DNA of 64,000 bases from Arenicellales bacterium (GTDB lineage: Bacteria; Pseudomonadota; Gammaproteobacteria; Arenicellales; JAHEKD01), in NCBI GenBank assembly GCA_028284225.1, contig JANQSD010000009.1:1-64000 (forward strand), read 5' to 3'. Of this stretch, positions 16,981 to 25,561 are shown piece after piece (within the stretch, counting starts at the first letter, position 1; every line of letters starts with the position of its first letter). The position numbers and the translations under genes were made by a program. Under the pieces are notes generated by a model. That model was given only the letters and a program-made list of their open reading frames with translations. It did not search any database and was not told the origin of the DNA.

Positions 16981-17946
16981 CTAGCGTTTGCTCCAGTCCT
17001 GAGCATGTCCCAAAGGGACGATAGCGTAAGGATTAATCGATCGGTGGCTGGCATAATAATGGCGCTTGATATGGGCCATGTTTACCGTTACAGCAATACC
17101 GGGCTGATGATAGAGGTCAAGCATGTAGCGATAAATATGCTCGTATTCCTTAAGTAATCTAATGTTACATTTAAAATGAGTGTGATAAACGGCATCGAAA
17201 CGAACAATAGTCGTAAACAACCGCCAGTCCGCTTCTGTGATTTGATTGCCGACAAGATACGATTGTGCAGCCAGGCGGTTATCAATTTGATCCAGTGCGT
17301 CAAATAATTTAAGGCAGTTGCTCTCATAAACCTGTTGTGTAGTGGCAAAGCCGGTTTTGTAAACACCGTTGTTGATGTTGTGGTAGACCAATTCATTAAT
17401 GCTGTCAATTTCATCGCGTAAATTTTCGGGGTAATAGTCAGTATTATTGCCTGTTAGATTATTAAACCCAGAATTAAACATACGAATGATTTCTGCAGAT
17501 TCATTGTTAACGATGCGTTTTTGTTGCTTATCCCATAAAACAGGCACAGTTATATTGCCATGATATTGTGGATCACTTTCGAAATAGCGCTCACGCAAAT
17601 ATTCACTGTCATAAAGTGTATCGCCGGTTGTAGCGTAATCAGTTTGTGATTGTTTATCGTGCTTAAAACTCCAGCCTTTATCCAGCATATCCGGATGGAC
17701 GACACTGACAGAAACTAAATCTTTCAGATTTTTAAGTTGGCGAAAAATCAGTGTGCGATGCGCCCAGGGACAGGCCAACGACACATAAAGATGATAGCGA
17801 TCCGCTTCAGCCTTGAAACCAGCTTCACCTGAGATGCCTGCGCTACCGTCAACGGTTATCCAGTTTCTGAATTGTGAATCTTTGCGCTTGTATTCACCAT
17901 CTTTAATGCTGGTTTTCCAGCTTGAAGTAATGTTTTTAGTGTTCAT
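16981..17946 (-). CDS. yqjG: Glutathionyl-hydroquinone reductase (YqjG/ECM4 family)
   Basis: 321 residues with the xi-class GST active site ACPWAH (Cys59), then VPVLWDKQQKRIVNNESAEIIRMFN and the C-terminal TEADWRLFTTIVRFDAVYHTHFKCN. These enzymes reduce glutathionyl-hydroquinones to free hydroquinones with GSH. Length and motif order match E. coli YqjG. It is the last gene of a three-gene set with DoxX and pirin, 44 bases downstream of pirin, an association commonly seen in quinone-stress operons. Confidence 0.93.
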   Translation of the reverse strand: MNTKNITSSWKTSIKDGEYKRKDSQFRNWITVDGSAGISGEAGFKAEADRYHLYVSLACPWAHRTLIFRQLKNLKDLVSVSVVHPDMLDKGWSFKHDKQSQTDYATTGDTLYDSEYLRERYFESDPQYHGNITVPVLWDKQQKRIVNNESAEIIRMFNSGFNNLTGNNTDYYPENLRDEIDSINELVYHNINNGVYKTGFATTQQVYESNCLKLFDALDQIDNRLAAQSYLVGNQITEADWRLFTTIVRFDAVYHTHFKCNIRLLKEYEHIYRYMLDLYHQPGIAVTVNMAHIKRHYYASHRSINPYAIVPLGHAQDWSKR

Positions 17947-17990
17947 TAGTTTGCTTTCCTAAATGTTGTTACAGGACTGTATCTGTGTTG

Positions 17991-18683
17991 TTAATTAAGC
18001 GGTACGTCAAGTAGCAAGACTTCAGCTTCCGAAGTTGCCTTAATGCTTACAGAGGATTGACCGGTTATTTGAGCACCATCACCCTTGCTTGCCTTGAGGT
18101 CATCTATTTTTATTTCGCCTGCAGAAACTAACAGATAAGCCTGGTGCTTGAGCGGATGATTGATGAGTGATCCAGCGGTTAATTTTCCGGCATAGATATC
18201 GGCATCCTGATAAATAAACAAAGGTGCATCCTGTTTTCCTGAAACCAACAAAGTCAGTTCATCCTTAGTTGTTGATTGTGGAAAAGAATGCGCATCCCAC
18301 CTGGGTTTGACGCCAAGCTGATTCGGCTCAATCCAGATTTGATAAAGACTGGTATCTTCATTTTCCAGATTATATTCAGAGTGAAAAATGCCGCTACCGG
18401 CACTCATTACCTGTACATCACCGGCTTCAGTACGACCCTGATTGCCTTGATTGTCTTTATGAGAGATCGCGCCTTTGCGTACGTAAGTAATAATTTCCAT
18501 ATTACGATGCGGATGAGTGCCAAATCCTGTGCCGGCCTGGATGATGTCATCATTTATCACTCGTAAGGTACCGAAACCCATGCGGTCAGGGTTGTAATAA
18601 TCAGCAAAACTGAAATGATGACGTGCTTTAAGCCAGCCATGATCAGCCTGACCCAGTTGGTTATATTTTTGAATTTCTATCAT
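17991..18683 (-). CDS. Pirin family protein (YhhW-like quercetinase fold)
   Basis: 230 residues from the ATG at 18683, which has AAGGAGAAC upstream; the longer frame to 18710 is rejected for that reason. The bicupin shows the pirin metal site FGTHPHRNMEII, then GDVQVMSAGSGIFHSEYN. YhhW-type pirins can have quercetin dioxygenase activity or act as redox-sensitive proteins. The gene is between doxX and the hydroquinone reductase gene. Confidence 0.9.
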   Translation of the reverse strand: MIEIQKYNQLGQADHGWLKARHHFSFADYYNPDRMGFGTLRVINDDIIQAGTGFGTHPHRNMEIITYVRKGAISHKDNQGNQGRTEAGDVQVMSAGSGIFHSEYNLENEDTSLYQIWIEPNQLGVKPRWDAHSFPQSTTKDELTLLVSGKQDAPLFIYQDADIYAGKLTAGSLINHPLKHQAYLLVSAGEIKIDDLKASKGDGAQITGQSSVSIKATSEAEVLLLDVPLN

Positions 18684-18706
18684 TTTGTTCTCCTTAAAGG
18701 ATATTC

Positions 18707-19114
18707 TCACTTATCTTTAGCTAACGGGCTGCCTAATGCATATGCACCGGCACCTTGAATCGCGACGATAACAGCCAGCACAACTAAAAGAGCAGGGAAT
18801 TCCCAGCCGCCTCCCTGATTACTGAACACCCAGCCGTTGCCGAGATGGGTCCAGGTTGCACCCAGCAAAATCGGTACACTAAGTGCAGCAGCAAGCCGCG
18901 CCAGAACACCCAGTATCAGCCCAATTCCAGCGGCTATTTCGCCAAGTATGGTCAAGTAAGCAACGATGGCCGGCAAACCAATACTTTCGAAAAAACCGAC
19001 CGTGCCTGGAATAGTAAAGACAAAAACTTTCAGCAGCCCATGTGCCAATAAAATTACACCCAGGGCAACCCTGAGTAATGCCTTGCCGAGGTTGGGGTTT
19101 TCTTGAGCATTCAT
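18707..19114 (-). CDS. DoxX family membrane protein
   Basis: 135 residues with four membrane helices: LGKALLRVALGVILLAHGLLKVF, then PAIVAYLTILGEIAAGIGLILGV, a third beginning LAAALSVPILLGA, and a C-terminal ALLVVLAVIVAIQGAGAYAL. This is the DoxX/YphA pattern of small inner-membrane proteins linked to quinone/thiosulfate redox. It is the promoter-proximal gene of the doxX-pirin-yqjG operon, divergent from lysR with an AT-rich operator region between. Confidence 0.88.
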   Translation of the reverse strand: MNAQENPNLGKALLRVALGVILLAHGLLKVFVFTIPGTVGFFESIGLPAIVAYLTILGEIAAGIGLILGVLARLAAALSVPILLGATWTHLGNGWVFSNQGGGWEFPALLVVLAVIVAIQGAGAYALGSPLAKDK

Positions 19115-19139
19115 TTAAATTCTCCTGTTTATTAATTAC

Positions 19140-19163
19140 AAAGTTAATTATATTAATAACTTT
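19140..19163. promoter_or_regulatory. Putative LysR operator between doxX and lysR
   Basis: AAAGTTA, a 10-base spacer, then TAACTTT: exact 7-base inverted arms 26 bases upstream of the doxX start and 52 before lysR. The surrounding sequence is almost pure A+T with several ATTAAT repeats. Size and place fit a LysR recognition site for the divergent pair. Confidence 0.5.
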
Positions 19164-19214
19164 ATTAATGATAATATGCATATTAATTAATTTATTATTT
19201 CTATTTAGTTAATA

Positions 19215-20120
19215 ATGGAAAACCTTTCTAGAGTAGATATTTTTCTTCAAGTTGTTAAACAAAACAGTTTTTCAGCTGCCGCCAGATATTTAAACATGAG
19301 CGCGCCTGCCGTCAGCAAACAAGTTCAAGCTCTTGAACATCAACTCGGGGTAAAACTGCTCAACCGGACCACTCGCCAATTGACCCTGACCGAGGAAGGC
19401 GCGCTATATGCGGACCGGGCCAAACGGGCCATGGATGATCTGCGTGAGGCGGAACGACAAATCCTGGATTTAAAAAGTTGTCCAACTGGACTGCTTAGAG
19501 TGAATGCGCCTTTATCATTCGGTATTCAATATTTGACTGAACCCATCGCTGCATTTGCCAAGCAATACCCGGATGTAGTGGTGGAGGTTAATTTTGATGA
19601 TCGTTTTGTGGACGTAATTGCCGAGGGTTACGACGTTGTGGTCAGGATCGGTACGCTAAAAGATTCTTCACTGGTGGCACGCAAGCTGGCAGATTGCCCG
19701 ATATTGCTTTGCGCCAGTGAGCAATACTTAAGTAAACACCCCTCCATAAAATCACCACAAGATTTAACAGATCATAACAATATTGTTTACAGTAAACACG
19801 GTAATCGTGCCGAATGGCAATACATCGATAAAAATAACAAGATTAACAAAGTCAACCTGAACCGCAGTTTTGCAGCTAATAATGCCGAAGCTATGCTGGC
19901 GGCCTGTTTACAAGGCCTGGGAGTTGCCCAGTTGCCGATATTTGCAGCCAAGCCTTATTTGACCTGCGGTGAGCTAGTGACTATTTTTAGTGATTATAAA
20001 ACTCATCCGGAGCCCGGAATTTATGTTTTGTACCCGCAAAATCGTTATCTCTCTGCCCGAGTACGACTATTTATAGATTGGCTATTTACATGTATTGATG
20101 AATTTAAACTAGATATCTAA
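19215..20120 (+). CDS. LysR-family regulator (QhpR/DhcR-like)
   Basis: 301 residues. Helix-turn-helix at about residues 18-46 (NSFSAAARYLNMSAPAVSKQVQALEHQLGV), then the effector domain starting LLRVNAPLSFGIQYL. The form is that of the large group of LysR proteins which sit opposite small redox operons in Gammaproteobacteria. It is divergent from doxX-pirin-yqjG and most likely activates or represses it in response to a quinone or similar electrophile. Confidence 0.88.
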   Translation: MENLSRVDIFLQVVKQNSFSAAARYLNMSAPAVSKQVQALEHQLGVKLLNRTTRQLTLTEEGALYADRAKRAMDDLREAERQILDLKSCPTGLLRVNAPLSFGIQYLTEPIAAFAKQYPDVVVEVNFDDRFVDVIAEGYDVVVRIGTLKDSSLVARKLADCPILLCASEQYLSKHPSIKSPQDLTDHNNIVYSKHGNRAEWQYIDKNNKINKVNLNRSFAANNAEAMLAACLQGLGVAQLPIFAAKPYLTCGELVTIFSDYKTHPEPGIYVLYPQNRYLSARVRLFIDWLFTCIDEFKLDI

Positions 20121-20197
20121 TTCCTAATCAAACTACAAAAAGCTAAAAAATATAAGTATTATTGAATTGCTAATATTATTTTGAAGGAGGAAATAAT

Positions 20198-21073
20198 ATG
20201 CAAAAAGACGATTCGTTTCTGAATGAAGAAATAAACAGTTTAAAAAAGGAAGTCGAGCAGGTCAGAGATAAGTCAATTAAATTTGACAAACCCTGGTATC
20301 AAATGCCTTCAGTGCTGGTGTCGGTTTTTTCATTGTTTTTTGCAGTTGTCACGGCTTCTTTATCTTACCTTCAAACCGAACGAGTAGACCGCCGCGAACA
20401 ACGTGCTGAATTACGTGAGTTGTTGCGTGAATTTAATACACTTACAGCACAATTGGCTCAGATTGAAAAAGATCGATCACAAGCTTTATCCGTCAACAGT
20501 CAAAATTTGACTGAAGAACAAAAAAATGCCTATCGCGTTCAAGAGGTTTATTACAACAATTTATCTAATACAGTCCATGATGAACGTAATTCAATTGCCA
20601 GACAGACACATAGCTTAGGCGAGCAGAGTAAAGCTTTCTTGTCTGGGGAGGAACTTTATTCCATCGCGATTGCTTTAGAAAAGGCCTATGATACACAAGG
20701 CAGCCTCAAATTCTCGCAATGGGCTGCTGAGGCGAGCGATCAGCCCTGGCGCCAAATCATGGCGATGTTGCAATCTGCGAGAATGCAGTTTTATTTAGAT
20801 CCAATCAAAGGAAGAACAAGTTTTCAGCAAGCAAAGCAATTTATTGAGTCCGATACAACAATGAATGAAATAAATGTCAAAGATCAGTTAATCAGATTAT
20901 TTGGGCAATGGGCGGATGTGGAAATGTATTTTCGTTTCTGTAATGAATCAAATGAGTTAATAAATCAAGGCGACCGCGTTATCAATTCTTTAGCAATTGT
21001 CGACCAGCAGATGGAGCGTTTAATAAGTTGGTTTTCGGGAGTGAAGGATAATCTGGCCTATTGCAGCTCATAG
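20198..21073 (+). CDS. Unknown membrane-anchored coiled-coil protein
   Basis: 291 residues, not recognised. The first 30 residues are charged and coiled-coil-like (EEINSLKKEVEQVRDK), then one membrane helix (about residues 40-62, VLVSVFSLFFAVVTASLSYL), then a long, mostly helical region rich in Gln, Glu and Arg (RREQRAELRELLREFNTLTAQLAQIEKDRSQ). The C-terminal half resembles a helical repeat but no family motif is clear. Strong ribosome site AAGGAGGAA. It abuts a serine hydrolase gene on the same strand, so the two may work as a pair at the inner membrane. Confidence 0.6.
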   Translation: MQKDDSFLNEEINSLKKEVEQVRDKSIKFDKPWYQMPSVLVSVFSLFFAVVTASLSYLQTERVDRREQRAELRELLREFNTLTAQLAQIEKDRSQALSVNSQNLTEEQKNAYRVQEVYYNNLSNTVHDERNSIARQTHSLGEQSKAFLSGEELYSIAIALEKAYDTQGSLKFSQWAAEASDQPWRQIMAMLQSARMQFYLDPIKGRTSFQQAKQFIESDTTMNEINVKDQLIRLFGQWADVEMYFRFCNESNELINQGDRVINSLAIVDQQMERLISWFSGVKDNLAYCSS

Positions 21074-21081
21074 TTGTTCCA

Positions 21082-21897
21082 GTGACTACGCTCATCATTC
21101 ATGGCACCATGACCACGCTTTCTGCGAAGTCGTATAGTTGGTGGCAAACGTCATGGCAAGACAAAGGGGCGCTTTGCGGGCTTATGCGTGGAATGAATGC
21201 CAATGGTGCCGCAGATGACATTTGGAAAGTCGATAATCGTGATGTATCGGAAATTCCAGTCTTGCGGCATGATCGTCGTAAAATGTTTGTAACCAATGGT
21301 CGTTTCTATTGGAGTGGTTTTAATCAAAAACAATTTCGTCTGGATGCAGGGGATCAGTTAGCTAGGTATTTGAATCTGATCGTTGAGTATGCTGCTGGTG
21401 AAGAGTTGAGAATCATCGCACATAGCCATGGGTGTAACGTGGTCAAAGCCTGTACTTCAAGTGCAGTGCTTGATCCTTCAATAGTGATTTCGAAAGTTTG
21501 CTTTTTGGCCTGCCCGCATTTTGAGTCTCCGGGTTCAAAAGCGCGTTTCCCATACCGTCTTAACCCTGATCGAGTAGGTGAGATTATAAACTTATTTACC
21601 GACGATGATTCGGTCCAAGACGGTGTGGCAGATTTGATTCCCAACATGTTTGGTGATGGGTTCGGCGGTTGGGTCAGAGATGCATCGAGAGTTGAGACCG
21701 ATCCACAAGTTGAGTATTTATATCAAAATCACCACATTGAAACCGTTGACCGTGGCACAAAAGCACATACGGCTATGCATGGGTTTAATGTATTTTACAT
21801 GCTGGGCCAATGGTTGACGCAAGACGTTCACTTTTCAACAGTACTTGCTGCTCATCAACATTTGTTGCCGATTCCTAAAGGTGACTTTGGCGCCTGA
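21082..21897 (+). CDS. Alpha/beta-hydrolase (lipase-like serine hydrolase)
   Basis: About 271 residues from the GTG at 21082; a TTG at 21061 would overlap the previous gene by 13 bases, and the ATG at 21109 would remove the essential first strand. TTLIIHGT is the oxyanion-hole strand, and IIAHSHGCNVVK holds the nucleophile in a G/S-H-S-x-G-like elbow. A C-terminal HTAMHG or HHIE stretch may supply the catalytic His. No signal peptide. Substrate unknown; lipid ester or peptidoglycan-linked ester is possible. It is probably cotranscribed with the preceding membrane protein. Confidence 0.65.
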   Translation: MTTLIIHGTMTTLSAKSYSWWQTSWQDKGALCGLMRGMNANGAADDIWKVDNRDVSEIPVLRHDRRKMFVTNGRFYWSGFNQKQFRLDAGDQLARYLNLIVEYAAGEELRIIAHSHGCNVVKACTSSAVLDPSIVISKVCFLACPHFESPGSKARFPYRLNPDRVGEIINLFTDDDSVQDGVADLIPNMFGDGFGGWVRDASRVETDPQVEYLYQNHHIETVDRGTKAHTAMHGFNVFYMLGQWLTQDVHFSTVLAAHQHLLPIPKGDFGA

Positions 21898-21984
21898 ACA
21901 TTGAATCCTAATGCATATTCCGGGTTGAACAAAAAAACTACATGATATTAATACGAACATGACATTTTAGTGTAAATTTAATCC

Positions 21985-23313
21985 ATGTTGGATCAATTAA
22001 TAAACAATACTCTACCCGCGCTGCAAAACCTGCTGTCGGCGTGGGGCATTAGTTTTAGTCGCACCGGTATTGTCTGGATTTTAATTCACTTATTTATTGT
22101 GCTGATCTCGATTTCCATTGCGCGTTATCTGGGTGCGATTCTGCAGGAGAAAATAGACCCCCCATTGCGCAAGATCCATGGCAGACCTCGGTTATTACGC
22201 TTGCTTGCCGCTTTCAAGCGACGGCTTCCGGTTTTCGTGTTTTGTGTGTTGTTATGGGCAGTTGTCCTTGTGCTTAAGCAGGTCACCTGGCCCAGCCATG
22301 GGTTTACTCTGACAATCATTGCCTCGTTGACCACCGCCTGGTTAATCATAAATTTGCTCACCAAGCTTATACGTAACCAGCTTTTTGCCAAGACGCTTGG
22401 TTTCTTAATCTGGTGTATAGCGGCCTTAAATATTCTGCAAGTGATGCCGGATGCCCTTGAGGTATTGCAAAAAACATCGGTTGAGATCGGCAGTTTTCAT
22501 AGCACTGTGCTGGAAATATTAAAGGGCGGTTTAATATTCTGTCTAGTGATCTGGTTGGCCTTGTATTTGGGCAGATTCGGTGAGCGACAACTCAGTAAAG
22601 CCGAAGATTTATCACCATCGCTCAGAGTGCTTAGCGCTAAATTTCTGAAGGCCATTTTGATCGTTATTGCGCTGTTAGCGGGGATGGCAGCTCTAGGCAT
22701 CAACTTTACTGCATTAACAGTTTTTTCAGGAGCAGTAGGACTGGGCATCGGTTTTGGGCTGCAGAAAATTTTCTCGAATTTAATCAGCGGTGTCATTCTA
22801 TTAATGGACAAATCCATAAAGCCCGGTGACGTGATAACCGTAGGCAGTAACATCGGTGAGACCTTTGGTAAGATTAATTATCTGGCCGCACGCTATGTAT
22901 CAGTAGTTGCTCGGGATGGCCGCGAATATTTAATTCCTAATGAAGATTTAATTATTAACCAGGTGATCAACTGGTCATTTTCCAGTGATTTGGTTAGGCA
23001 AGATATTTATTTTGGTACCAGCTATGATTCTGATCCATATCTGGTGCGTGAATTAGCTTGCAAGGCGGCGGCCGGTCATGACCGGGTTGTGACCTCCAAA
23101 CCGCCTGTATGCCATATTACTGAGTTTGGGGATTCATCAATTAATTTTATTCTGCGTTTTTGGATCAAAGATCCGGAGGCTGGTGTTACCAACATCAAAG
23201 GCGATATATTCCTTTCGCTTTGGGACAAATTCAAAGAAAACGATATCAAGATTCCTTATCCGCATCGGCAGTTATTATTGGAGCAGGGTAAGACAATTGA
23301 TGTGAAAGAATGA
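21985..23313 (+). CDS. MscS-family mechanosensitive channel (long form)
   Basis: 442 residues: an N-terminal membrane region with about five helices, then the MscS pore helix ALTVFSGAVGLGIGFGLQKIFSNLISGVILLMDKSIKPGD (about residues 245-285) and the cytoplasmic beta domain with VGETFGKINYLAARYVSVVARDGREYLIPNEDLI. Opens under hypo-osmotic shock, which fits an organism storing betaines as osmolytes. It follows the hydrolase gene by about 90 bases. A second, different MscS gene is at 35.4 kb. Confidence 0.9.
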   Translation: MLDQLINNTLPALQNLLSAWGISFSRTGIVWILIHLFIVLISISIARYLGAILQEKIDPPLRKIHGRPRLLRLLAAFKRRLPVFVFCVLLWAVVLVLKQVTWPSHGFTLTIIASLTTAWLIINLLTKLIRNQLFAKTLGFLIWCIAALNILQVMPDALEVLQKTSVEIGSFHSTVLEILKGGLIFCLVIWLALYLGRFGERQLSKAEDLSPSLRVLSAKFLKAILIVIALLAGMAALGINFTALTVFSGAVGLGIGFGLQKIFSNLISGVILLMDKSIKPGDVITVGSNIGETFGKINYLAARYVSVVARDGREYLIPNEDLIINQVINWSFSSDLVRQDIYFGTSYDSDPYLVRELACKAAAGHDRVVTSKPPVCHITEFGDSSINFILRFWIKDPEAGVTNIKGDIFLSLWDKFKENDIKIPYPHRQLLLEQGKTIDVKE

Positions 23314-23338
23314 TTTAAAAGGATTGTCTGTAGTTAAA

Positions 23339-23389
23339 TTTTAAGACCGGAATATACTAATGGTTGTATCACATATTCCGGGCTTAAAA
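23339..23389. terminator. Long inverted repeat after mscS, possible terminator
   Basis: TTTTAAGACCGGAATAT is followed by a 17-base loop and ATATTCCGGGCTTAAAA, matching in 16 of 17 positions. It begins 26 bases after the channel stop codon. There is no clear T-run after either arm, although each arm ends in A/T; it may terminate transcription in both directions, between mscS and the small minus-strand gene. Confidence 0.5.
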
Positions 23390-23416
23390 GTTCATATTCT
23401 TCGTTCCAGGCCAGCA

Positions 23417-23497
23417 TTAGAAACTGGCAATCGACATCAGTGTTGTGGTGATTATAAATATCAACACTATGCTGTAGCAGGTAATAAATAATTTCAT
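23417..23497 (-). CDS. Putative 26-residue single-span membrane protein
   Basis: A minus-strand frame of 26 codons reads MKLFITCYSIVLIF and continues with IITTTLMSIASF. Almost all of it is one hydrophobic helix. The ATG is preceded by TTGGAGAAACGAAA, a good Shine-Dalgarno at proper spacing. The inverted repeat at 23339-23389 lies just after its stop and could be its terminator. I do not recognise a family; small hydrophobic proteins of this kind often act as membrane-complex subunits or regulators. Its length makes chance occurrence hard to exclude. Confidence 0.4.
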   Translation of the reverse strand: MKLFITCYSIVLIFIITTTLMSIASF

Positions 23498-23860
23498 TTT
23501 CGTTTCTCCAATCCGACTTTGTAGATCAAATCTTATGTTGGGCCTAATCTGAATTCTGTGATTAATTTCACTTGTTACAATTATTTAAGAAACAAACGGT
23601 GTTTACTGAATACTCGGCATCAAGATCCTCTTGGTCTAAATTCTCCAAAGTTTTGAGTTGAAATTAGTGAAACAGAAACTTTTTACTTGGCTCAATCAAC
23701 CGATGAGTTGTTAGTAGGGTAATCTCTGATTATTGATAAATCGGTCTTGAGTATCACTAATAGTGCTTAAAATCTATGTAATAGCTCACAGAAATTTTCG
23801 CAGTACTTAGCTATCGTAAAAAAGCATAACTAAAATAATGATAATAGCCAGGAGGAAAAA
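23498..23860. other. 363-bp gap without a recognised feature
   Basis: AT-rich sequence with no convincing frame. The last 15 bases hold the ribosome site CAGGAGGAAAAA for the lipoprotein gene. Promoters for that gene and, in the opposite direction, for the small membrane protein are expected here but none is clear by eye. Confidence 0.3.
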
Positions 23861-24298
23861 ATGCGAAAAACTATACTAATAACTTTGTTATCAAGTCTCG
23901 TTATCGGGTGCTTGCCAGGCGCGGCAACTTTTGATGTTGGTCCAGATCTTATTCCGGAACGTGAGCCCGGCTTTGAGGGAGCCCAAGGGTTTTGTATAAG
24001 AGATAATCAGAATAATCTTAATGTGCGCGTCAGAAACCAGGGTAATCAGCCGGTTCTGGTCCAAACAACAACCAGTGTGGTATTCAACCAAAACCAGGTG
24101 CGCACAGTTACAACGCCAGCGCTAGTTGAAGGCAGCATGGTCATTGTTAGTGTGCCTATTCCATCAGGTTGTTTTAATCCGGACTGTGGTTTTACCATCA
24201 ATGTGGATACTAATGATGAAGTGGAAGAATTAAAGCATGATGCCAATGATACTTCTCATGAAGATAACAACACAGCCCAAGGTTCATGTATTGGATAG
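23861..24298 (+). CDS. Exported lipoprotein with CARDB-like domain
   Basis: 145 residues with a lipoprotein signal: charged start MRKT, hydrophobic core ILITLLSSLV, lipobox LVIGC with the modified Cys at residue 17. The mature part has LIPEREPG...CIRDNQNNLNVRVRNQGNQPVLVQTTTSVVF, the beta-strand pattern of CARDB/APHP domains that mediate adhesion or protein contact outside the cell. Two later cysteine pairs may form disulfides. The tail is acidic (DEVEELKHDANDTSHEDNN). Strong ribosome site. Function unknown. Confidence 0.7.
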   Translation: MRKTILITLLSSLVIGCLPGAATFDVGPDLIPEREPGFEGAQGFCIRDNQNNLNVRVRNQGNQPVLVQTTTSVVFNQNQVRTVTTPALVEGSMVIVSVPIPSGCFNPDCGFTINVDTNDEVEELKHDANDTSHEDNNTAQGSCIG

Positions 24299-24365
24299 AT
24301 TACAGCTGTCCTGCTTGATCTCGGATAGCAGCTTTACGCACTAAACCATTCCAATGTATCGGGCA

Positions 24366-25004
24366 TCAGTAGTTTGGGTTTGCGATCCATGGTTCATAGA
24401 CAAGCTGTACGCTTGGTCGCTGCATAACTACATCAGCAATGCGCTTAACATTAGCAAATTCATCAACGGTTGGCTGACCTCGGGCCGGTCGTAGCCAGGT
24501 GGTCAGCATAAACAAATAAATATCAGCAGCGCTGAATCGATCACCCAGCACCCATTCGTTATTGCCAATCTGATCGTCGATAATCTGCCAGGTTTCCCTG
24601 AGTCGGCGGTTGCCACGCCGCTGTGCACCCGGCTCATCAGCGGCTGTGTCAGCGAAACGATCCGGGTAATAATTGAGCTGGAAGGCGTTTTGAACAGAGT
24701 TGGAAAAATAGACAAGTGTCTGCAGATAAAGCGCTCGCTTGGGATCATTGATAGCCGGTGCTAAATTTGCTTGCTGATGCCGATCGCACAAGAACACTGT
24801 GATTGCAGCGCATTCGTACATGGCTCCTTCGTCCCAAACCAGCACCGGCACCCAGCCGTTGGGATTAATTGCCAGCTGCTCGGGTGGGCGTGGTTTATTC
24901 ATGTCGACCGTCGTTTGTATCAGTTCATAAGGCACACCGATCTCCTCCAATAGCACCCGTATGCCCATGGATGCGCTTTTCTGTGCATAGAAAAGTTTGT
25001 ACAT
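24366..25004 (-). CDS. Glutathione S-transferase family protein
   Basis: 212 residues. N-terminal thioredoxin fold with YELIQTTVDMNKPRPPEQLAINPNGWVPVLVWDEGAMYECAAITVFLCDRH (cis-Pro and E-C-A where E-S is usual), then a helical domain with ADIYLFMLTTWL. The serine-for-tyrosine start (AQKSASMGIRVLLEEIG) suggests a beta or theta-like class. It stands alone, so its substrate is not indicated by context. Confidence 0.85.
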   Translation of the reverse strand: MYKLFYAQKSASMGIRVLLEEIGVPYELIQTTVDMNKPRPPEQLAINPNGWVPVLVWDEGAMYECAAITVFLCDRHQQANLAPAINDPKRALYLQTLVYFSNSVQNAFQLNYYPDRFADTAADEPGAQRRGNRRLRETWQIIDDQIGNNEWVLGDRFSAADIYLFMLTTWLRPARGQPTVDEFANVKRIADVVMQRPSVQLVYEPWIANPNY

Positions 25005-25202
25005 TTTTATGTTCTCCTGTTTGACCTGGATCTGTGTACCATTAACTCAATCATATCTTCGACCGGGTACGGTTCCCAAGTAAGTTCCTTAATAATGCAT
25101 ATGTGCATCAAAAATCAGAAGCTCCTCGACCGCATTCCGTTTAAACTCAATCGACGTCAACACATAGCAAGAAAGGACTTAGTGGTGGGTTGGATGAGCT
25201 TG

Positions 25203-25499
25203 TCAGCTGCTGTGCGCTTCAAAATGATCAACCCAGCACTTAACCACATATTTTCTCATCCCATCCGGGATAACGGCCTCATTGTAATCAGCACCTGCAA
25301 ATTTTCTTAATAATTCCTCTGATTCCCAATTTGTAATCAGTAAATAATCATCTGGGGAATCTGGTACTGGATAGCCGATTGTATAAGAGACTAGTCCATC
25401 CTGATTTTTTACATGCGGTAAAGAGACAGTATTAAAGTCATTCTCGAACTCGGATCGCAGCTCCGGTTTAATTCGTACTTTAAAGATTCTGATAATCAT
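25203..25499 (-). CDS. Antibiotic-biosynthesis-monooxygenase (ABM)-like protein
   Basis: 98 residues with the dimeric alpha/beta-barrel ABM pattern: MIIRIFKVRIKPELRSEFE, then VKNQDGLVSYTIGYPV, then DYLLITNWESEELLRKFAG. Such small proteins act as heme- or cofactor-free monooxygenases, or in quinone/heme handling. It lies 62 bases before a DUF1330-like gene on the same strand; both share the ferredoxin-like fold and could be cotranscribed. Confidence 0.7.
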   Translation of the reverse strand: MIIRIFKVRIKPELRSEFENDFNTVSLPHVKNQDGLVSYTIGYPVPDSPDDYLLITNWESEELLRKFAGADYNEAVIPDGMRKYVVKCWVDHFEAHSS

Positions 25500-25561
25500 A
25501 ATTACCCGATGTTAAACAACTGAACGCAGTTAGTGTAAATCCAATGTGGAGTTAATAATTT

